A stretch of 64,000 nucleotides of DNA from Ulota crispa (GCA_963920765.1 OY987244.1:4838501-4902500); one strand, 5' to 3'. Positions 12,493 to 25,489 are shown, numbered from the stretch's first letter. The notes: generated by a model from the letters alone, not told the origin. Program-made: numbers and translations.

Positions 12493-13385
12493 ACAGTACC
12501 CAAAAGAAAGAGTACATAACACCCTTTTATGGCATCCAAAGAAGTATGTATAACTATGTATAACAAAGAATATAACTCACATTTCATTCTCACATTTTTA
12601 ATATGCAATACTCATGCAATCTTGATCAAGCATACCAAATTTTAGTTACTAAAACCCAAAATCCTATTTTTGGTAAATGGTTTTGTGTCAAAATCATGGT
12701 TTTACAAGAAAGTTGATTAATAAATAGTGGTGATGAATTTTTGAGATTTGATTGCATGGATATATAGGAGATATCCATATTCACATCTTCCTTTCAAACA
12801 AACATTTTCAAAGAAATTCTATATTCCTTCTGTAGAGATTTTAATGTTAGTGTGATTATGACCAAATTTAGTAAAATTTATATTTCTTCATGGAAATTAG
12901 CTTTTGTTATTTGACTCATACATTGTGATTAAGTTTGTACCTTTAAACATGATAATATGATTTTTTTGCCAAAAACTAATTTCCATGAAGAAATATGTAT
13001 TTAACTAAATTTGGCCATAATCACTCTGACATTAAAATCTCTACAGAAGGAATATAGAATTTCTTTGAAAATGTTTGTTTGAAAGGAAGATGTGCATATG
13101 GATATCTCCTACATATCCATGCAATCAAATCTCAAAAATTCATCACCACTATTTATTAATCAACTTTCTTGTAAAACCATGATTTTGACACAAAACCATT
13201 TACCAAAACTAGAATTTTGGGTTTTAGTAACTAAAATTTGGTATGCTTGATCAAGATTGCATGAGGATTGCATATTAAAAATGTGAGAATGAAATGTGAG
13301 TTATATTCTTTGTTATACACAGTTATACATACTTCTTTGGATGCCATAAAAGGGTGTTATATACTCTTTCTTTTGGGTACTGTAC
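12493..13385. mobile_element. Large foldback element (family H), ~890 bp
   Basis: Two arms of about 420 bp are near-perfect inverted copies around a centre near 12940. The outer ends are TACAGTACCCAAAAGAAAGAGTA and its inverse. Internal matches include CCCTTTTATGGCATCCAAAGAAGTATG and its inverse, and CTTGATCAAGCATACCAAATTT and its inverse. It carries no coding capacity. Transcription would give a long double-stranded RNA. Confidence 0.85.
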
Positions 13386-13588
13386 ACTCAATTAGTCCTT
13401 TAAGTGATCACCTTCTTTTTGGTAATGTCCTTGAGATTTTTTTGATGTCGATACTATTTACTATAATTGGTGCTTTAGACATAGATAACAATAATAATTT
13501 AGTTATATGGTTCAATCCTTGTCTTCATTTAATTTTCATTTTTTGGTATTTAAAATTATGAAGAGTTCTTAAATCAATTTTAAAGGAG

Positions 13589-14518
13589 TTAGCCCCTAAA
13601 GGACCGTTGTCTCTTCGGGGACAAATGGGATTTCGGGCAGGTTCCTACGGCCTCAATTTTTGTCTTGATTTTTTGAAACTTTTTTTGAAGATAGAAAAAC
13701 TCATTAGCTTTTGGGGAGTGTAATTTTTATTCCAACTCATGCTAGGGAGCAAAAGTTATGCCCAAATAAGCACAAATTTGGGGACTAGGGGCAGCAAAAA
13801 AAATTCTGGAAAAAACTTGAAAAAAAATTTTAATTTTTTTTTCTTATAGATTACAACTTTTTCTACATCTGAAGCTTTGATTCATTCCATTTGGACTAGT
13901 TATGAGAAAGTTATGGACAATCTTGTTTTTTGGGCACCTCAAGCATCTTCTTGAAAAAATTACTTATAAACTTCATTTTTGAATGCAATTTTAACATTCT
14001 TTCAAATAAAATTGTTGGAGAGGGTGAAGTTTGCTTTCTAGAACAATCTTACCATTGAGATTATTGCATTTCAATTCCATTGCAGGGTTATTAGCAATTT
14101 AAGTTTTTGTTCAATCTCATACCTTCTTCGACCTAATGATTTTTTAAAGAATGAAAATCAAGTTTTTTTAGTTATTTATTTTTTCTCAAGATTCCCAACT
14201 CAACTTCCCACCATGCAAAAATAGAATTCCAAACTCTGTGGAGCAAAAATTTTAAGTTAAAAATGTTCAATGTTAAAAAATCTAATCAAGCAAGGTGCAA
14301 AAAAAGCTATTGTTTACACTTTGAATGCATATATCTTCCAATCTGTGCGGTCAAAGTTCTTGAGTTTTGTATGACACATTCTTATAGTAGTCTAGCACAA
14401 GATCCTATGGTTAGATATGCAAAATGCTTGATTTTCAAACTTTTTTACTCTTTGCCATAGAGGTGGCAATTTTGAGTGTCTTTTGACAAAATAAAGGCCA
14501 TGGTCCTTTAGGGGTTAA
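13589..14518. mobile_element. TTAA-type element (family D1), ~930 bp
   Basis: Left end TTAGCCCCTAAAGGACC, right end GGTCCTTTAGGGGTTAA. The same length and body recur at 46596-47528; 3' pieces are at 1-115 and 53150-53620. No transposase frame was seen, so it is non-autonomous. Confidence 0.8.
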
Positions 14519-15905
14519 TAAGGTCAATTTGGCACGTTAAGAAAGTGTACAAATTATTTGTGGTCTGTTCTATTATGTTATTTATAATGCCCATTGAAAT
14601 ATTTCAGTGCAATATTTGCTAATTGTGTTCTAAATAAAATCACCAATGATTTTACAATTTAAAATAAATTTGAGTTTTTTTCACAAAGCGGCTTAAATTA
14701 TTGGTGCATTCAATAGGTGATAAATTTTTTGAACTGCTTAATGTTGTTATTCTTGTTAAGGTGTTTTTTCTTGAAACTTGCTTATTATTTGTGAATTTTC
14801 AAAACTTTTGTTTTGCACCATAACAGATTTGATGGATACTTCCTTTCATGCATTATGCATTATTGTAACAATGCATGCTAATTATATTACCTAAAGTAGG
14901 TCATAACAATATAAATAAAAAAAACATTGTATATTATTAAGCTGATTAATTTCAACTTATTGTTGATACTTTAGTAATTACTAAATTGGTTTAATGTTGG
15001 CTTCTAACTTTGGTCTATTTAACATGGTTGCAAATGATGTTTACACTCAGTACTAAACCATGTCTATAACATGGTATAAACATTTTTGTTATAACATGGT
15101 TTAACATGATTTATTTACGTGGTTTGAGAATTTTAGTAACATAAAAGTACATTCAGAATAAATATGCATTGGTCATTTTATAAACATCAGTTTTTTTGAA
15201 AATTGCAACAATCTATTCAAACCAATTTTTTACTTAATTTACATATGACTCATTGTAGCAGGGATTCTTTCTTTCTTTATGTAAAAAAGTTGTATCCAGA
15301 TTGTAAGTGGACTAATACCAAGGTGTTGTCAAGTAAAGAATCAAAAACCCTTTTTGCTAGTTTTATGATGAAGATGTTTTCATTTCAAATTGTGTAAAGA
15401 TAATCAAATGATTGCAAAAGGATTTGAGAATTCAAAATTACTAGAAGATAACAAGGGTACAATGAATTAATCATATCACAAAGTTTAATTTCTACTTGAT
15501 AGACCTGAAATTCCTTCGACAACATTTGACTCAAAGAAAAATACTTATTTGTATCACATGAATATGTTGACAATTTCAAAAAAAAATATAAAACATATAA
15601 CAGTTAAAAACCAAATTTGACCAAGAAGAAAGTTCATTGCGAGGAATGAATTTGAAAGTGAGAACAACAAGATCCAAAAATATTACTCCTCTTTACTTGT
15701 TTGAATGTTTGGAAATTTCAAGTTTTTTTTGGCACCACCCAATATCTTTTAAACAAAAATACTATGTTTTTGACTAGAATAATAGACAAAGAACACCATT
15801 GCATTGGTGCCTACATTAACAAATTTATTCCAACTTTGCCTTTGTATACATTTAATAAAAACTAAATTTAGAAAAGGACCTACAAAAAGAACTTGACATG
15901 TGTTA
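14519..15905. other. AT-rich intergenic stretch, nothing recognised
   Basis: No gene, RNA or repeat boundary could be supported. Confidence 0.4.
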
Positions 15906-16665
15906 TTAACCCTTGAGTGTCCATGCCATTTTCACCAAATTTAAGGTTTTGGAAGACCTACAACTTTGATGCATTGTATCTCAATGAATCAAATGATCCA
16001 CAAAAAGTGACCATTGAAAATAGTGGAACCCTTACTTAGAAGACGGCTTGCAAATTTTGGGAACAATTGACCGTGGAAGATGTGAGATTATAACATTTGA
16101 TCAAACATGTGATTGCAAAATCTCATTTTTTGACAAGTAGTTGCTATTTAATGATTTTTACAAAATTTATATGAGCCCTTGATTCATCTCAAATTTTTGG
16201 AGTAGCAAAATTAGATTTGAATGCACACACTTGCAAGTTACTGAAGATTTTTCTTCTTTGTATGTTGAATTTTAGGGCTTCAATTTGCAATTACGTGAAA
16301 AACAATGACTAGTACAATTGGTGAGGGTTGCTCCGTCAAGGGTTTAGAACATGCTTGAACTCTTGTTGGTGAATTTCCTGCTACCACAAAGCACATGTAA
16401 GGAAGCTTGCAATGAGTATTGATTAATTGTAGCTTGTGAGACATTGCTTGCTACCACACCTTGTATGGTACTTCACCCAATTAAGACTCTTATGACACTT
16501 GTATAACATTTGGCTTGCCTTGCCATTGCTCCACTTTCATGGATCACTTGAATACCTTGATGATTGTAATTCATAACAAGTTCAAAAAGTTAGATCCAAT
16601 ACCTCAAACAAGCATGTGAAATCATGTGAGGATCATTTTGGTAGTCTGGGGCGTTCGAAGGTTAA
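15906..16665. mobile_element. TTAA-type element (family K), 760 bp
   Basis: Starts TTAACCCTTGAGTGTCC and ends GGGGCGTTCGAAGGTTAA, with moderately diverged inverted ends inside duplicated TTAA. Its interior is related to 1085-1590. Confidence 0.6.
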
Positions 16666-17307
16666 GCACATCTATTTAGTTGTGTCACATTTGAGCCAAA
16701 ATTTTGATCAACAATATATCCTTGAACAAATAAACGGTAATATGACCCCCAAGTATAATGACTTAAAATAAATGCAAAGATAGTGTAAACTATTTTGTTT
16801 GCTTAGAACCTTGTTAACCCTTTAACACCGATGCTGGCGTTCTTTGTCCAATGGATGACAAAAGGACATTTTGTTGGATGTAAGGATGTCATTCTTCATC
16901 TGTTTTTTTTATAGAGTGATCACGGAGACATAATCCATCATGGAAAGGAAAAAAATGCCTCACTAAATGCACTCATATTTTAGGTATCCCAAGTGTATAA
17001 GAGAATTCACGAAAATAGTGTTAAGCCCTATGGTACCTTATAATTTCTGTGAGGGTATCATTGGATGCTGGCTTATGCAGCTTTTGATACTAAAATCAAA
17101 TTTTATGGGCACTTTACCACAGCATTGTAGCAAGCAGCCATGGTGACCAGCACAACATTTTTTTCTGGAGAACCGGAGCTAGTTTGGCAAAAAACGGACT
17201 GGTATCTGCCACTTTCAATTGGTCCCTCCAATTTTTCTCAAACTCCTTGTCGACACGTGTTTTCTAGCAAACGAAAAAAAACGCATTGGTGACCAGCCCA
17301 TGGTTTA

Positions 17308-17377
17308 ACCCCTCATTGCTTTAAGCAGACAAATTATTTCTTGTGTATTTTGCAATCTGCTAAAGATGAGGGATTAA
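17308..17377. repeat. Short inverted repeat, ~70 bp
   Basis: TTAACCCCTCATTGCTTTAAGC and GCTAAAGATGAGGGATTAA form an imperfect hairpin. It may be a very short TTAA element. The stretch from 17378 to 19107 holds nothing else I recognise beyond TAAACCCTAAA telobox-like words near 19070. Confidence 0.4.
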
Positions 17378-19107
17378 GGGATAAAGAGGATTACGACAAG
17401 CAAAATCTCTAACAATTTCAAAATTTGATGTGTTTCTTTGATCAATACTCTAGATTTGTTGGTGTATTGGACATCTCCCTCTCTTCATGTTCCACCTTCA
17501 ATTCATCAAAGACTTTCTTTGTATGTCCTTGATATCTTGTGTTACTATCATCTTCAGAAAACCTTTTCTTTCCTATATCAGTGTTTAAATATAGTTTTAA
17601 TCTTCCACTGAATATTCATCTATGATATGTATTATTTATGTTTGGTACACAGAACAAGACCAATAAAGGCTAGTACAACTATTAAATTGGTTTAAAAAAA
17701 GAAGTTCAATCAAAACAACAATTATAGTATGAATGAACAAAACTCAGAATACATAAATGATTAAATTATGAACATAGATTTAACCTCTCAATGCTCAAAT
17801 GCCCAAAAGTAGTGGCTTTTGTATCTATAGGGGGTGAAGTAAGTTACTAAAGACTTCAAAGAAGAATTCAAAATGCAGCAACAAAAAGAATTGCATAGTG
17901 CATTTTTTATTTATAGTTGTATAATTGGAAAGTTTTTATGATTGATGATTACCCTCTACTATGTAATTTCTTTTATCAGCTTTTCAATAAAGGATTATTC
18001 TATGTGCTTAAACAACTAAAAGTGTATTTGTCCAAATACCTAAGTATTGGACAAATTGTTGAATTTTCCTTTTTAAATTTGTAAAACCATTAGAAAAAAA
18101 AAGTATAACCTGCAACACTAGATGGTAAACAAATGCAGTGGAATTTATTCTCACTAAAACATAAAGCATTGAAAAGTATGAATGAATTTTCTTTACTTGG
18201 TGGAGCTTGGTTTAGCTTTGCTTCTTGCAACTCCATCAAATAAGTCATCTTTTTATCAAGTTGCTGTTCCACAACCACCACAAGCACAATTCAAGCTGTA
18301 AAAAGCCTAAAGTCCAAATTTGAACCTCATTTAAGTATATTCCAAAGAATTAAGCACGGCAATGACAAGTTTTAATTTCCGTTCCTTTAGATTTACAAAT
18401 TGCAGAGACTATTTCCAAATAAATAAAGTCAAATTTAAGATCGAAAATATCCTATTTGTATTCACCAAATCCTCATATTAGAAGAGAATGACGGATTTGA
18501 TGACATTACCTATGGTTTACTTTTGTAACATGCTTCCACCACACAAATATCCAAGCTTGTGATGAGAAATATACAAAATAATAAAATTCTCTACATAACA
18601 TGTATGTTAGCTATCATTCCCTTCCAAGTTCTATAGTAAGGATACTTCGACCCAAAAACATGCAAAATCTCTAAAATGAAACTCACACTTTGTTGGTAGT
18701 TTTGAATAATTTACCTTAGAACTTTCTAATTCAATTTTGGCCATTCATGGACAAATACATGTAATACTCTTTATTCATTCCTGTAATATTAAGTCTAATC
18801 TCACTTGAAAATTGCCTTTTCAAATAAACGACCACTTGGATTGGTCAGTTTAAAGCGATATGTTTGCACTTGGGTTTAAAAATGTCGCTCTTTTACATAA
18901 TAATTAGTTGAATTGGTTGTTTTATAATGTATGTTTACACTTGGTAGTAGGAGTGGCGCGCAACAGTGTGGTTTTTAATAGTGGTAATAGTGAGGATCTT
19001 AGGAATGGATGTACCTGCACCTTTGTACTAAACTCTAACCCCTAAGATCCTAAACCCTAGAAATGTAAACCCCTAAAACCCTAAACCCTGAGTGCTTCGT
19101 CGTCTTT

Positions 19108-22100
19108 TCAGGGTTGCAAGATCCATAGCTGCAGGTTTCAGATACCCCTCGCAGTAACGAAAACAACCAAATGCCCTTAACAAGATGCACATCTCCAGAA
19201 TCACCAAACAAAAATGAGGTTTAGGGTTTAGGGTCCCATGACGTACCGTGAGCAACAAAACAAGCCTGTTTTCAATGGAGACCATGGTGTCCAATTGTCT
19301 CGTGAAGCCCCTTTCCGCCTGCAAGGAAAAGCAACAACGGTGGCTATTTACTGCATCATCCGAAAATCGAAGCTGAAGTACAGATTTCCAACCACCAATT
19401 CTTTCGAGGTTTTCAAAGCAAAGTTGTAGTTTAGGTTATGAGTTTTTACTTACAAGTTGTTCAGTGCCGACTTGGAGCTTGTCCACAAGCTTCTTGGTGC
19501 CTTGGACGATGAGTAAAAGCGGATAGGAATTTTTGCGGCTTCTGGTGTCATCAGAAATTCCATGGATGGCGTCTTCAGTATGGTTGACGAGCTTGTTCAC
19601 TTCATTGATTGGTAAGGATTCTCTTCTTTGGTATGCCTGCAGAGTTTAGGACATTGATGTCTCTTTAGAAAATGTTTTATTAAGGTTGAGCTTTAGTCAT
19701 GCAAGCATGTAGCTCGTGTGTATATGGGCGGAGAGGAACATGCTTTACCTTTTCTATTGAGTTACATACATTACCATAGTTATAAGTGCCACATCTATGT
19801 GATTTTTGTCTTTTTTAGGGATTTAGGGTTTAGAATGCATTCTGATATACACTCAGACCTCTTTGACACGACCTTCTTTAAATAGACATTCGGGAACGTC
19901 GCGCACACTTACCACACTATAATCAACTTCAGCAGCCTTGTCACACATTCAAACTATTTTATTTGGTTGTTACTCCCTCTGTCCCATTATAAAGCTTCAA
20001 AAAACTTCTCCACAAGGGAATAACTGTGTTTTTAGTCATTATGCTAGTGACAAATGCATTCTAGAATCAATATACCACCTATCAAATGTTTGCAAAATCT
20101 CCAATTTTTATGTTGTTGTTTAGACACCCAAATTCCATGCAAAAAGTACCATATTTGTGCATAATTTGTGAATGCTGCCAGCTCCTCATTATTTTAGTCT
20201 TTGTACTGATAACACATGCGTTGTAGAATCAATATACCATCAATAAAATATGTGCAAAATCTACAGCTTTGATGTTGCCGTTTGGGCACCCAAATTCCAT
20301 GCAAAAAGTACCATATTTGTACATGTTGCTAGCTCCTCATTATTGATGATTTAAAGATTAGTAGCAACAATGATACCTCATAAGGGCAAAGCCAAGCTTG
20401 TTAGGAGAGGAATGCTCTCTAATTGCTTAACTTGCCCCCATGAGATCATTGGACATGACAAACTCTTTCTCAGCAATTGAAATCAGAAAAAGGGAGCTTT
20501 TTCGTGGGACAAGAACTATGCCTAATCTGGAGCTTCATATTGGGACAGAGGGAGTATAATTTTGGGACCTTGAGCAACAGCAAAGAGATTAAAGAGGGGA
20601 CTGTGGTGTAGTACCTTCGGAATCTCTGCTGTATTGGTCAATTGTGAAAGACTCGTTTGGAGATCCTTTACCACGTTTTCTAGATACACGGCTTGCTTCT
20701 CTTGAAACAAGTACTGCGTGTACATGCTTGTCATGGCGTCGACGTCCATTACCATTTTAATTTTCCGGATTGCTCGTAGCATCCTCATCTGCAAATCTTC
20801 CCTTATTTTTTCCTTCTCGTTCGAATACCATTGCTTGAGCAACTGCATGACATGATTACCATACATCAGCATATAGATTTTTCTTATTGTTTCAAGGAAT
20901 GTACTAATAGCGTTATCAGTAAACTCAAGTTCCTGAAACAATCTTATTTTGCTTAGTAATATATTTTGCTAATTGAGTGCATGTTGAACGATGCTAAGCA
21001 GGACTTTAGTGATCAAAAGGTCTCACCTACTTCATCGAGCTCCTTCTTGGCACACATTCGTGAGTTCTTAGCATCGAATTGAACCATCTTAAGTTCCATA
21101 GTCTGATGATTCTTGATGCTAATGACATTTCCCAAGCTTTCCAGCTGCCATTTGCAAACCAGCCCCGTTGAGAGATTAGTAAGTCTCTATCGAAAACTTT
21201 GATAGTGACTGGATTTCTAAAGGGGTTGAGAGTCAGTTAATGCAGGGCCATGTATGGTACCTGGCTGCTGAAGATTTCCTTCTCCTCTCGCATGGGCTTC
21301 AAGTGGTTTTCAAAGTGCCATTCCACAAGCTGGGTATCCTTGGTCTTGCGGAAGATACGCACTAGTCTTGAATCCAAGAGCCGGATCCTCTCCATTGTGG
21401 GTGTATTGGGGTCCAGCACATCAGCGCAGTCTATCTCTGCGCACCTCGTATCAGTGATTTGTTTTTGTAGCTGCAAGTCAAGAAAAATTCTATGCTTCAG
21501 TTTTTGCTTTCCTTAGAGCTTCAAAACCTCTGTTATCATTGATTGTAGAGAAAATTTCATGGATACCCCTGATGTTTGCAATATTTACATAGATATACCC
21601 CTGCTTCTTCAGAAATTATACAAATACCCTTGGACCATAAATTTTAGGCATTTATTTGTTTGTTGTGCTTGTACTCCCTTCATGACCAATGTTGAAGAAG
21701 GGAATGTAATGAAAACAAAAAAGAAGCAACGTATGCACAAAGGAAGAAGGGAAGTGGCATGCACAACAAAACAAATGCTTGGAAATTTTGGTCCAATGGT
21801 ATTTGTGTAATTTCTGAAAAAGCAGAGGTATCAATGTAAAAATTGCAAACTTCAGGGGTATCCATGAAATTTTCCCTTGATTGAATAGCATTCTTTACTA
21901 GGTTTGAAATGTTCTTTGATTTGATTATGATAAAGAATGGCGAATATACCTAGATTGACAGCTTTATCCTAAGTTTATCTTGGTAGATAGTAGTGAGGGA
22001 TGACAATATCTTGGCTTTATGTTACTTTTCATGTTCGTTGTGCTACGGTGTGTCCGATTTCGAAAGAGAATCAATAAATGATAGTTCTACTTGCCTGCAG

Positions 22101-22856
22101 TTGCAGGAAAATAGACTTGGCCCTTTCTGCATCAAACCCTGCTCGTAAGGACTTGGCTTGCTTTTGCATCCCGCTTAAACCCGCAGCTTCTTTGCGAGCA
22201 GCCATCTCTTTGGCTTGCAGAAGCGCCAGCGCTGAGTGCAGTAGCATATTGGTAGTTCTGGCTGCTCGGATCAGCATGCGATTCCGCCTCAACTTGATTT
22301 GCGATGCCTCATAGTAAGCTCTCCCAACCACCCCTGCCAAAAAAACACAAAATCTATCCCAGCTTCAGAAACTAGTCAAACCTAAAAGGACTAAATCTTC
22401 ATAGTCTGAAAATCACCAATTCAACTGATCATATTGTGAAAATATAATCAAAATGAGGTTATGTTCTATGTCACCAGAATTAGCAAAAAAAAACATTGCA
22501 CGTGATGTTCCAAATGTTAAAAATTTGAACAAAGAAGAGTTTTCTACATGGCATACTCTTGGAAGAGTTGTACCCAAAAACAAAAAAAGGCAAGTGGGAG
22601 GAAGAAAGCTATTATATGAAACATGAGGCCAATGAAGCCCAATTTGGCTTCCTTTACGAGTTGATTCTTTCCTTGAAGCTGGAATCACCGGTAACAGGTG
22701 ATGCAATGGCCCTGCTTGGAGTCTTAAACCCATTTCATACTCTCAGAAATTATTTATGATTCTGGAGGTAAGGGTTTTACCAAGCCGATTGATTTTGAAC
22801 TCGAGCTCGATGGCTCTCTCCTTGAGCAGGTTGTTTCTTTTAGCATCTAACGCCAT
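19108..22856 (-). CDS. Coiled-coil protein of unknown family, ~8 exons
   Basis: I do not recognise this protein. Exons (complement): 22856-22781, 22333-22095, 21470-21261, 21144-21031, 20932-20615, 19636-19454, 19318-19247, and a final short exon probably 19128-19108 (alternatively reading to about 19073). Every junction keeps the frame, mostly in phase 0, giving about 410 aa. It starts MALDAKRNNLLKERAIELEF and is mostly charged, heptad-like helix without a signal peptide or membrane segment. The exon 2/3 border needs a GC donor (CAG then GCAAGT); the next GT would shift the frame into a stop. Exon 4 is assigned the donor GTAGGT to hold phase. Introns contain a Stowaway-like element and a MULE-like MITE. 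A role in centrosome, microtubule or sperm-flagellum assembly is possible for such a protein, but I have no motif to support it. Confidence 0.65.
19973..20554. mobile_element. Stowaway-like element in intron 5 of the coiled-coil gene
   Basis: TA then CTCCCTCTGTCCCATTATA at the left and TATTGGGACAGAGGGAG then TA at the right: the canonical Stowaway terminus and TA duplication. At 582 bp it is long for Stowaway. Inside, a direct repeat (ATGCAAAAAGTACCATATTTG) occurs twice, near 20137 and 20299. Confidence 0.85.
21548..21876. mobile_element. MULE-like MITE (family C), copy 1
   Basis: Inverted ends GAAAATTTCATGGATACCCC and GGGGTATCCATGAAATTTTC are flanked by TTGATTGTA and TTGATTGAA, a 9-bp target duplication with one mismatch, typical of Mutator-like elements. 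It lies in intron 2 of the coiled-coil gene. Confidence 0.8.
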
Positions 22857-24091
22857 CTTTGCAACAGAGCTAGATAACCTTCACGACTCAACTGGGTATC
22901 AGACCTTGTGATTTGCCGGTTACCAAACTGGGCACAGTGTGATTCTTCTTTCCTCAAACTATTGGGCAACTTTGAAATTGCCTTCTCTTATGGGCCAGCT
23001 CTGACGCCACCTCACAATAATGAAGCTGCTCAAATGTGCCGATTCATGGTTTTATTCCAAAAACGCTCCAGAGAGGGATTAATTGCCATACTTGCGTGAA
23101 CTTTAACGTTTTTTTTGTGTCCCAAAGGTTATTATAAGCGCATCAGCTGGATCATTGGAAAAAGGAAGTACTAAGAAGTGCAAGTTTTCAATGCTTGAGC
23201 TCGTGAGAATCACTTATCTCACTTGAAGCTTGACGCTCTCAAGCTTGTCCACCAGAGCTGCACAGTTTTACTTAGTCTTGTGTTCAAATTGCCGGCACTA
23301 GATCATGAGCTAAATACGTCCTCGCTAAGCAAATGACCTGGTAATGCAAAAGGAGCAGCTTAGAGTCAAAGGGAGTGACAATCTCAAAATGCTTGAACCC
23401 AAGTTAAAACCGGACGAGTAGTATATTCTTTTCACAAGCACAACAAAGAGTTACATCTGCAATTACCGCTTCATGTAGAATGATATTCATGGATCGTTTG
23501 ATCTGAGATCTGAGTAGCAGGAGTTGCCGTTTCAGCTCCTTGGTAACATCACACTTTGAGCCCACTTGCCTCCCCTCAAATCATACTTGGTGCAAAATAT
23601 AATTTCACAGGGAAAGCAGATCGTAAAACATGGCCCCAAATACTGTTTCAAATCTTGTCACTCAAAGGACAGTTTCATATGCTTCAAACATTTAAATCCT
23701 ACATGCAAGTGTCAAGTAAAACCAAGTGTAAAAAGTTCCCAAAATTGCAAAGACTTGAGTACCAAGTGTTACATTTTTCTGTACGTAACCATCCTTTGGT
23801 GTGGTGTCAAAGAAGACTCTATAGGAGGAAATCTCATGAAGAGAGATTGCCACGTCGGATTGGAGAACGAGTGTGCACCTTGACAGTACAAGAAGCAATT
23901 CTATCATAAAAAAACAGTCTCAATACATAAAGCTAATTCTATCTCTGATTCAAAGGAGGATAAACCCTAATGTACATCGAGAGAGTCCTTCCATGTTAAC
24001 CATGTTGTAAAAGCAAAAAACAATCTCGTGCTCCACGGGGGCTCCCCAGACGGTGATAAGACAAGCATCAGTCGTTCCACCAGGAGGCACA
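22857..24091. other. Intergenic stretch between two convergent-side genes, nothing recognised
   Basis: Lies between the coiled-coil gene start and the Yos1-like stop. The open frames near 23556-23909 overlap in several phases and resemble nothing known. Confidence 0.4.
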
Positions 24092-25489
24092 TCAACCAAA
24101 CAGCAACTTGCTCACGATTACTATGCCATTGGCCACTATAAGTGGAACTGCAAAACACACACGAAAGTATCAAAAAACACCACAACAAGATCTAATCCAA
24201 CTCCAGTTAGCCTTGAGCTAGTTATTAACCTAATAGCAATATCCTTATAACAACTACACCAGTAAGGTACAGTCTTAGAAAATCATCCCCATTCTAAAAG
24301 CATCCCTGGGTTAACCTAACATACGATTGAAATTGAACTGTGCAATGTAAACATTTTAGAGTAGGAATGCTCTTGGAAAACTACAACCTCCAATTCCGAT
24401 AGATCAAAACTATTTATACAAGGGAAAATTTCATGGATACCCCTAAAGTTTGCAATATTTTCATAGATACCCCTGCTTTTTCAGAAATTTCACAAACACC
24501 CTTGGACTAAAAAATTTAGGCGTTTGTTTTGATGTGCATGTCACGTCCCTTCTTCCTTTGTGCACATGCATAACAAGAAAGAAGTTGTGTGTGCACAAAG
24601 GGAGAAGGAACTGACATGCATAACAAAACAAATGTCTAAAAATTATGGTCCAAGGGTATTTCTAATATTTCTGAAAAAGCAAGGGTATCTATGAAAATAT
24701 TGCAAACTTCAGGGGTATCCATGAAACTTTCCCATTATACAAATATCCAAATTCATTGATTCAAAGTGTAATGCTCACTGCTGCATTCCGTCTTTTCACA
24801 AAAAGTTAATCAAAAAACCTGGATCAAGAAATCAAGCTGCAGTACTGTTTTAGAGCATAGAAATTCGCAACTACAGACGAAACCCTAAAACACTGTTGTC
24901 AAGATACATTCAGCCTTTATACAAATATCCAAATTCATTGATTCAAAGTGTTTTCCACAAAAAGGTCAATAAAAAAACTTGGATCAAGAAATCCGGCTGC
25001 AGTACTGCTTTAGAGCATAAAAATTAGCCACTAAAAACGAAACCCTAAAACACTGTTGTCAAGATACAGTCAATCTCCAAACAAAAGCTAAAGGAACTCG
25101 CTTATCCTACTTTCCTTAGAGAAGTAGTAAAGCAAGACTCACCTCGTAAGTACTGAACAGCGTGTATGAATCCGATCATCTGAACCTTGAATGGTGACCG
25201 ATTCGCCCTTCCGATATCGGCCATACCTAATCCGTCTGCTCCAAACTCAAAACCAGGGTGATCAGAGCTTGCGGCACACGCAATTCCGCAGGTCCAGCTC
25301 GGAAATCTGGTACCCATTATTGGCAGGAAAGAATGATGCAGGCGAACATTGCGATGGGAGAATAGTGTGATGAAGAGGGATGGAGAGAGATGAGCAAGAC
25401 TTACAGGGGGCAAGAAATCGGTCTTCGTTGAGGATGGCGATGGCGTTGGCCATCAAGAGAAAGGCCTCCATGATCTGGTACAACCCCAT
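24092..25489 (-). CDS. Yos1/IER3IP1-like small membrane protein
   Basis: Member of the Yos1 family, a small membrane protein of COPII vesicles acting with Yip1/Yif1 in ER-to-Golgi transport. Exons (complement): 25489-25405, 25235-25143, 24147-24092; spliced length 234 nt, 77 aa, the usual family length. Exon 1 reads MGLYQIMEAFLLMANAIAIL followed by NEDRFLAP, the family N-terminal membrane segment. Exon 2 gives YGLGMADIGRANRSPFKVQM and ends HAVQYLR. Exon 3 gives VPLIVANGIVIVSKLLFG, the second membrane segment, then stop. Exon 2 is entered at GGAGCAG; upstream AGs give the wrong phase. Intron 2 (995 bp) hosts a MULE-like MITE and a tandem duplication. The tRNA-Ala starts 235 bp upstream of the start codon. 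The gene looks intact. Confidence 0.93.
24422..24733. mobile_element. MULE-like MITE (family C), copy 2
   Basis: GGGAAAATTTCATGGATACC at the left and GGTATCCATGAAACTTTCCC at the right. Flanks TTTATACAA and ATTATACAA form a 9-bp duplication with one mismatch. It lies in intron 2 of the Yos1-like gene. Confidence 0.8.
24735..25071. repeat. Tandem duplication in Yos1-like intron 2
   Basis: A unit starting TTATACAAATATCCAAATTC and ending near AAACACTGTTGTCAAGATACA occurs twice in direct order (about 24735-24910 and 24917-25070). The second copy is slightly shorter. The MITE target site lies at its edge, so the MITE and the duplication may be linked. Confidence 0.75.

Noticed and set aside
16814-17377. 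A larger TTAA element starting at TTAACCCTTTAACACC
   Set aside because: No convincing inverted partner was found; only the ~70-bp hairpin at 17308 is supported.
19060-19240. Telomere-like CCCTAAA runs (also near 110-131)
   Set aside because: Only a few units in both orientations; these are telobox-type words common near plant genes, not a telomere.
20522-20941. C-terminal extension of the coiled-coil exon into the Stowaway-like element
   Set aside because: A good donor (AAG/GTACTA at 20615) joins in phase to the next exon at 19636, so the read-through residues are intron sequence.
25262-25340. Upstream splice acceptors for Yos1-like exon 2
   Set aside because: They give the wrong phase with exon 1; GGAGCAG at 25240-25236 alone yields the conserved RFLAPYG junction.
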